From Mixta sp031457955 (GTDB lineage: Bacteria; Pseudomonadota; Gammaproteobacteria; Enterobacterales; Enterobacteriaceae): a stretch of 64,000 bases of DNA. The DNA lies in assembly GCF_031457955.1 (NCBI RefSeq), contig NZ_JAVDXN010000005.1, forward strand, positions 62,001 to 126,000, written 5' to 3'. Positions 60,028 to 64,000 of this stretch are shown in pieces; the stretch's first letter is position 1; every line of letters begins with the position of its first letter. The notes below the pieces were generated by a model. The model saw nothing but the letters and a program-made list of their open reading frames with translations, was not told where the DNA came from and did no database searches. Position numbers and translations under genes: made by a program.

Positions 60028-61161
60028 TTAACGGCTTAACTGTTTCAGCAAGGGAAGCGCCTGCTTCATATGATCTTCACTGACCACGAACGCTTTTAGC
60101 TGTCCGGCGGCGTCCAGCCCTTTCGCCACGATGCCTGCTTTACTGAACTGCATCTCCCAGTTCAGCTCCGCATCACCGGCATTGCCGGCCAGGTGCAGCG
60201 GCAGATCGGGCGTTTTGATTTTCACCAGCATCGAAGGCAAACTCAGGCTGGCGCTGTTACCGGTCAGGTTTTTTGCCAGCGTCATCGCCGCCAGCTGGGC
60301 TGGTTGCAGATAAGGCATCAGCTTGCCCTGAATCTCCGCGCAGTCGCCCAGCGCGAAAATATCGGGATGCGAAGTCGTCAGACGATCGTCAACCACGATG
60401 CCGCGACGGGTTTCGAGTCCGGCCTGCTGCGCGAGAACGATATTTGGGCGCAGGCCGATAGCGCATACTGCCGCGTCGCAGGTGATCTGCTGGCCGTTGC
60501 TCAGCGTCGCCACCAGCGTATCGTGATGGCGCGCCAGCGAAGCCAGCTCACAGTTGAAGCGCATCTCAACGCCTGATTTCAGCAGACGGTTTTGCAGGCG
60601 AGCGCTGATTTCCGGCGGCATCAGCGCAGAGAGCAGGCTGCCGCTGCGGTCCACCAGCGTGACCTGTTTCCCGGCGCGGTTAAGATCCATCGCCAGCTCG
60701 GTGCCGATCAGCCCGCCGCCAAGCAGCAATATGCGCTGTGCGCCCTGCAAATCTTCCTCACAACGGCGATATTCCTGCTGGCTGTTCAGGGTATACATCA
60801 GCTCATTACCGCTGATGGGCGGCACCAGCGCCTCGGCTCCGGTGGCCAGCACCAGCTTGCCATAAGAGAAGTCGCCCGCCGTGGTCTCAATGCGATGCGC
60901 GGCGGCGTCAATGCGCGTGACCCGCGTATGCGGATGCAACATGACGTTGTTTTTCTCTGCGTAGTCAGCGGCGGTGACGCGGGTCAAATCATCGGCCCGC
61001 TGTGCCAGAGAGAAAACGTGACTCAACTCTGGCTTATGATATTCGTCACAGCTGTCGGCGGCGATCAGGCGGATAGCCACCTCTTTGTTTTGCTGACGCA
61101 GGTTTTTAATCAGCTGTCGGGCGGCAAAGCCCGAACCGATAATAATAATTTCTGATGACAT
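60028..61161 (-). CDS. norW: flavorubredoxin reductase NorW
   Basis: 377 residues, the E. coli NorW length. FAD motif IIIIGSGFAARQL at the N-terminus, NAD motif LLLGGGLIGTEL, and DIFALGDCAEI near the C-terminus. The start is 61161 (MSSEIIIIG), 4 bp after norV; an upstream extension has no similarity. Transfers electrons from NADH to the rubredoxin domain of NorV. Confidence 0.94.
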   Translation of the reverse strand: MSSEIIIIGSGFAARQLIKNLRQQNKEVAIRLIAADSCDEYHKPELSHVFSLAQRADDLTRVTAADYAEKNNVMLHPHTRVTRIDAAAHRIETTAGDFSYGKLVLATGAEALVPPISGNELMYTLNSQQEYRRCEEDLQGAQRILLLGGGLIGTELAMDLNRAGKQVTLVDRSGSLLSALMPPEISARLQNRLLKSGVEMRFNCELASLARHHDTLVATLSNGQQITCDAAVCAIGLRPNIVLAQQAGLETRRGIVVDDRLTTSHPDIFALGDCAEIQGKLMPYLQPAQLAAMTLAKNLTGNSASLSLPSMLVKIKTPDLPLHLAGNAGDAELNWEMQFSKAGIVAKGLDAAGQLKAFVVSEDHMKQALPLLKQLSR

Positions 61162-61165
61162 AGTA

Positions 61166-62638
61166 TTAGCCCTCGTACGGGTCAAAAACGTCTTTACCCA
61201 TGCCGCATTCCGGGCAGAGAAAATCGTCCGGTACGTCAGACCAGGCGGTACCCGGTGCCACATCCTGAGAATCTTCGCCGGTTGCCGGGTCATAGATCCA
61301 CAGGCAAACGCTGCAAATCATCTTCTGACCTGCGTCGGCCGCGGTGCTGTTGCTGGCGCTTTCCGGTGCGGCGTTCACGGCGACATCCAGCGCGGCGGCA
61401 GGTTCAGCGGCTGCTTGCGGCTGTGCTTTTTCCGGCAGCGGAGAGAGCGCCCACTGGCGGGCAATAGCGCGGCCATGTTCGCGGCACAGTTCCAGCGCTT
61501 TGCCGTCCGGACGCCATTTTGTTTTCAGGCTCAGGGACATCTCAAAGCCCGCATCCTGTAAACGGGTAGAAAGACGATCCACCGCGCCGCCGCTCCAGCC
61601 GTGTGAGCCGAAGGCGCTGGCGCGTTTGTTACGGAAGCGCAGACCGGTTATCTCTTCTACCAGACCGGCGATTTTCGGCATCATCACATTGTTCATAGTG
61701 GAAGTGCCCACCAGCACGCCTTTTGAGCGGAAGACGTTGGTCAGCACTTCATTTTTATCGCTGCGTGCGACGTTAAAGATTTTCACCGCTACGCGTGGGT
61801 CAACTTCGTTAATGCCCTGAGCAATGGCATTCGCCATCATGCGGGTGTTGTTGGACATGGTGTCGTAGAAGATAGTGATGCGATCTTCCTGATAATCCGC
61901 CGCCCATTTCAGGTAAAGCTCAACGATCTGGGTTGGGTTGTCGCGCCATACCACGCCGTGCGAGGTGGCGATCATGCTGACCGGCAGATTAAAGCCCAGG
62001 ATTTCAGTGATTTTTGGCGTAACCAGGCGGCTGAACGGCGTCAGGATGTTGGCATAGTAGCGCTGGCACTGCTCAAACAGTTCGGTCTGATCCACTTCGT
62101 CATTGAACAGATGTTCATCGCAATAGTGTTGACCGAAGGCGTCATTACTGAACAGCACCGCATCTTCCGTCATATAGGTCATCATGCTGTCCGGCCAGTG
62201 CAGCATCGGCGTTTCCACGAAAATCAGTTTCTTGCCGTTACCAATATCCAGCGAGTCGCCGGTTTTCACCACGTTGAAGTTCCATTCCGGGTGATGGTGA
62301 TGACCGTTAATGGAGTCAATGGCGTTTTCGGTGCAGTAAATCGGCGTATTGGGGATATGCGACATCAGCTCGGTTAGCGCACCGGCGTGGTCTTCTTCCG
62401 CATGGTTAATAATGATGTAATCGAGCTTGTCCAGATCGATTTCCTGCATCAGGTTGGTGACAAACTCACGGCTGAATTTATGGTCAACGGTATCGATCAG
62501 TACGTTTTTCTCTTCTTTGATCAGATAGCTGTTATAGCTGCTGCCGCGCAGCGTTTTATATTCGGTGCCGTGAAAATCACGTACTTCCCAGTCACGTTGG
62601 CCTACCCAGGTAATGTTATTTTTAACGTGAATGCTCAT
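61166..62638 (-). CDS. norV: anaerobic nitric oxide reductase flavorubredoxin NorV
   Basis: 490 residues. Beta-lactamase-like di-iron domain with H79-x-E81-x-D83-H84 (INHAEEDHAG), flavodoxin domain (TIFYDTMSNNTRMMA), and C-terminal rubredoxin (MICSVCLWIYDP...FLCPECGMG). It is about 11 residues longer than E. coli NorV because of an alanine-rich linker (residues about 395-435) before the rubredoxin. Reduces NO to N2O under anoxia. Confidence 0.94.
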   Translation of the reverse strand: MSIHVKNNITWVGQRDWEVRDFHGTEYKTLRGSSYNSYLIKEEKNVLIDTVDHKFSREFVTNLMQEIDLDKLDYIIINHAEEDHAGALTELMSHIPNTPIYCTENAIDSINGHHHHPEWNFNVVKTGDSLDIGNGKKLIFVETPMLHWPDSMMTYMTEDAVLFSNDAFGQHYCDEHLFNDEVDQTELFEQCQRYYANILTPFSRLVTPKITEILGFNLPVSMIATSHGVVWRDNPTQIVELYLKWAADYQEDRITIFYDTMSNNTRMMANAIAQGINEVDPRVAVKIFNVARSDKNEVLTNVFRSKGVLVGTSTMNNVMMPKIAGLVEEITGLRFRNKRASAFGSHGWSGGAVDRLSTRLQDAGFEMSLSLKTKWRPDGKALELCREHGRAIARQWALSPLPEKAQPQAAAEPAAALDVAVNAAPESASNSTAADAGQKMICSVCLWIYDPATGEDSQDVAPGTAWSDVPDDFLCPECGMGKDVFDPYEG

Positions 62639-62683
62639 TTTAGTTCCTCACCATGTTCATCATAAAAAAGTTTCCTTACTTAT

Positions 62684-62699
62684 TGCATAGCGCGTGCCA
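62684..62699 (-). promoter_or_regulatory. sigma54 promoter of norVW-tehB
   Basis: On the minus strand TGGCACGCGCTATGCA: full TGGCACG at -24 and TGCA at -12, one mismatch (ATGC for TTGC). 46 bp before norV. Confidence 0.82.
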
Positions 62700-62742
62700 A
62701 CTTTTATTTAATTGATTTTTAAAGATTTTTATTTTAAGGGTT

Positions 62743-62798
62743 GTTGAAATGACAACAGCGGTTTATTGTGTTTTCGACAATGGCATTGTGGAAACGAC
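62743..62798. promoter_or_regulatory. three NorR enhancer sites
   Basis: GT-N7-AC cores at 62743-62753, 62768-62778 and 62788-62798, each within TTGT-N7-ACA. Three sites in the norR-norV gap is the E. coli arrangement, where all are needed for activation and also give norR autorepression. An IHF-like sequence (AATCAATTAAATA on the minus strand) lies between them and the promoter. Confidence 0.8.
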
Positions 62799-62801
62799 AG
62801 C

Positions 62802-64000
62802 ATGACTATCTCAGTTGAAGGCCTCGCCGCACTGGCGGTAGAGATCCAGAACGGACTTTCCCGCTCCGATCGCTTTAACCGGATGATCGGTAGCATTCAC
62901 CATCTGCTGCGGTGCGATGCCACCGCGCTATTACGCTATGAGGCGCAGCATTTTCGCCCGCTGGCGACGGCCGGTTTGGCGCCGGATGTGATGGGACGGC
63001 GCTTTAAAATCGAGGCGCACCCGCGTCTGGAAGCCATCGCCCGCGCCGGTGACGTGGTGCGTTTTCCTGCCGACAGCGATTTACCCGATCCCTATGATGG
63101 CCTGATTCCCGAACGGCATGAGCTGCATGTTCACGCCTGCGTCGGGCTGCCGCTGTTTTCCGGGCAAGATCTGATCGGCGCGCTGACGCTGGACGGCATG
63201 AACGCCAGCCAGTTTGATGATTACAGCGATGAAGAGTTACGCGTAGTGGCGAGCCTGGTCGGCAGCGCGCTGAGCAATGCGCTGCTGTTGGAGCAGCTGG
63301 AGCAGCCGGGCAACGCCTTTACGCCTGGCAACCAGCGGCAAAGCGTCAGCGACGGCAACGAAATGATCGGCGAGTCGCTGCCAATGCAGCAGCTGAAAAA
63401 AGAGATTACCGTGGTCGCGCCAACCGATCTTAACGTGCTGATCAGCGGTGAAACCGGCGTCGGCAAGGAGCTGGTGGCGCAGGCGCTGCATCGCCAGTCG
63501 GCGCGCGCGGCCAGCCCGTTAATTTATCTGAACTGCGCAGCGCTGCCGGAAACGGTGGCGGAAAGCGAGCTGTTCGGGCACGTCAAAGGCGCCTTTACCG
63601 GCGCGGTACACGATCGTACCGGCAAATTTGAAATGGCCGATAACGGCACGCTGTTTCTGGATGAAATCGGTGAGTTGTCGCTAACTTTGCAGGCCAAGCT
63701 GTTGCGCGTATTGCAATATGGCGATTTGCAGCGCGTCGGTGAAGATCGCCATCTGAAAGTGGATGTACGCATCCTGGCCGCCACTAACCGCGATCTGCGT
63801 CAGGCGGTGGCGGAGGGCAGCTTCCGCGCCGATCTCTATCATCGCCTGAGCGTTTTCCCGCTGCAGGTGCCCGCGCTGCGCGAACGCGGCGAAGATATTA
63901 TTTTGCTGGCCGGTTACTTCTGTGAAAAATGCCGGGTGAAATTTGGTCTGGAGCATATCGCGCTGAGCGCGGCGGCGCGCAGCATGCTCAGTAGCTACGG
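62802..64000 (+). CDS. norR: NO-responsive activator NorR, truncated by window end
   Basis: 399 codons visible. N-terminal GAF domain (residues 1-170; the E. coli domain binds a non-haem iron that senses NO), then the AAA+ domain: Walker A GETGVGKE, sigma54-contact loop GAFTGA near residue 264, Walker B LFLDEIGE. The DNA-binding domain is beyond the edge. The start is set by alignment with E. coli NorR (MxxSVxxLAxxAxExQ); no clear Shine-Dalgarno, and the third NorR site ends 3 bp before it, fitting autorepression. Confidence 0.93.
   Translation, partial: MTISVEGLAALAVEIQNGLSRSDRFNRMIGSIHHLLRCDATALLRYEAQHFRPLATAGLAPDVMGRRFKIEAHPRLEAIARAGDVVRFPADSDLPDPYDGLIPERHELHVHACVGLPLFSGQDLIGALTLDGMNASQFDDYSDEELRVVASLVGSALSNALLLEQLEQPGNAFTPGNQRQSVSDGNEMIGESLPMQQLKKEITVVAPTDLNVLISGETGVGKELVAQALHRQSARAASPLIYLNCAALPETVAESELFGHVKGAFTGAVHDRTGKFEMADNGTLFLDEIGELSLTLQAKLLRVLQYGDLQRVGEDRHLKVDVRILAATNRDLRQAVAEGSFRADLYHRLSVFPLQVPALRERGEDIILLAGYFCEKCRVKFGLEHIALSAAARSMLSSY

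Noticed and set aside
1..64000. CRISPR arrays, tRNA, rRNA, prophage or integrase genes
   Set aside because: None seen on either strand; the tandem repeats present have only 2-3 units without spacers.

Overview
The window is chromosomal DNA of a gammaproteobacterium of the order Enterobacterales. Almost every housekeeping-type gene has a close E. coli counterpart at the protein level (ygeWXY, hyuA, yqeA, ygfK, ssnA, ybiU, fsa, ybiY-ybiW, dbpA, yeaR, hscC-djlC, norRVW), but the gene order is not that of E. coli. An Erwiniaceae-type genome (Pantoea/Mixta/Erwinia-like) is my best guess; the genus cannot be settled from the sequence alone. No rRNA, tRNA, CRISPR array or intact insertion sequence was seen.

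1-16.5 kb is a purine (urate/xanthine) catabolic island: a sigma54 activator (YgeV-like, cut by the window edge), ygeW-ygeX-ygeY-hyuA-yqeA, an inverted xdhC-like gene, ygfK-ssnA, a UacT-type urate/xanthine permease, a 42-codon membrane ORF and a formate dehydrogenase H (FdhF) in which the catalytic selenocysteine is cysteine. Three sigma54 -24/-12 promoters (upstream of ygeW, ygfK and uacT) each have an upstream TTTCTCA-N3-TGAGAAA-type palindrome or half-palindrome, which suggests one regulon driven by the YgeV-like activator. The uacT leader looks like a folded, possibly ligand-sensing RNA.

16.5-23 kb holds a YciT-like DeoR regulator, ybiU, fructose-6-phosphate aldolase (fsa) and the glycyl-radical pair ybiY-ybiW (pflE-pflF). 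23-26 kb is a Zur-box-preceded zinc-type ABC importer that starts with a 45-codon membrane ORF coupled to the ATPase gene. 26-29.3 kb is a BglF-like beta-glucoside PTS permease with two AscG-type operators, followed by its LacI-family regulator. 29.3-32.2 kb carries a CorA-family transporter, a small unknown gene and dbpA.

32.2-32.8 kb has a yeaR homologue behind a complete NorR-type promoter: two TTGT-N7-ACA sites, an IHF consensus and a consensus sigma54 promoter. The same signals recur at 62.7-62.8 kb between norV and norR. The norVW transcript appears to continue into tehB, whose N-terminal domain is of the same family (DUF1971) as YeaR. Together these suggest a NorR regulon wider than norVW.

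32.9-40 kb is a siderophore-uptake locus (TonB-dependent receptor, two permeases, ATPase, two binding proteins, Fur-like box). 40.6-55.5 kb is a contact-dependent inhibition locus: CdiB, a 4029-residue CdiA with a VENN-delimited DNase-type C-terminus, its putative immunity protein, and downstream a relict orphan CdiA-CT fragment with a DUF596-type immunity gene. 55.9-59 kb is the hscC-djlC Hsp70/J-protein pair, and 59-64 kb is tehB, norW, norV and the divergent norR, cut by the window end.
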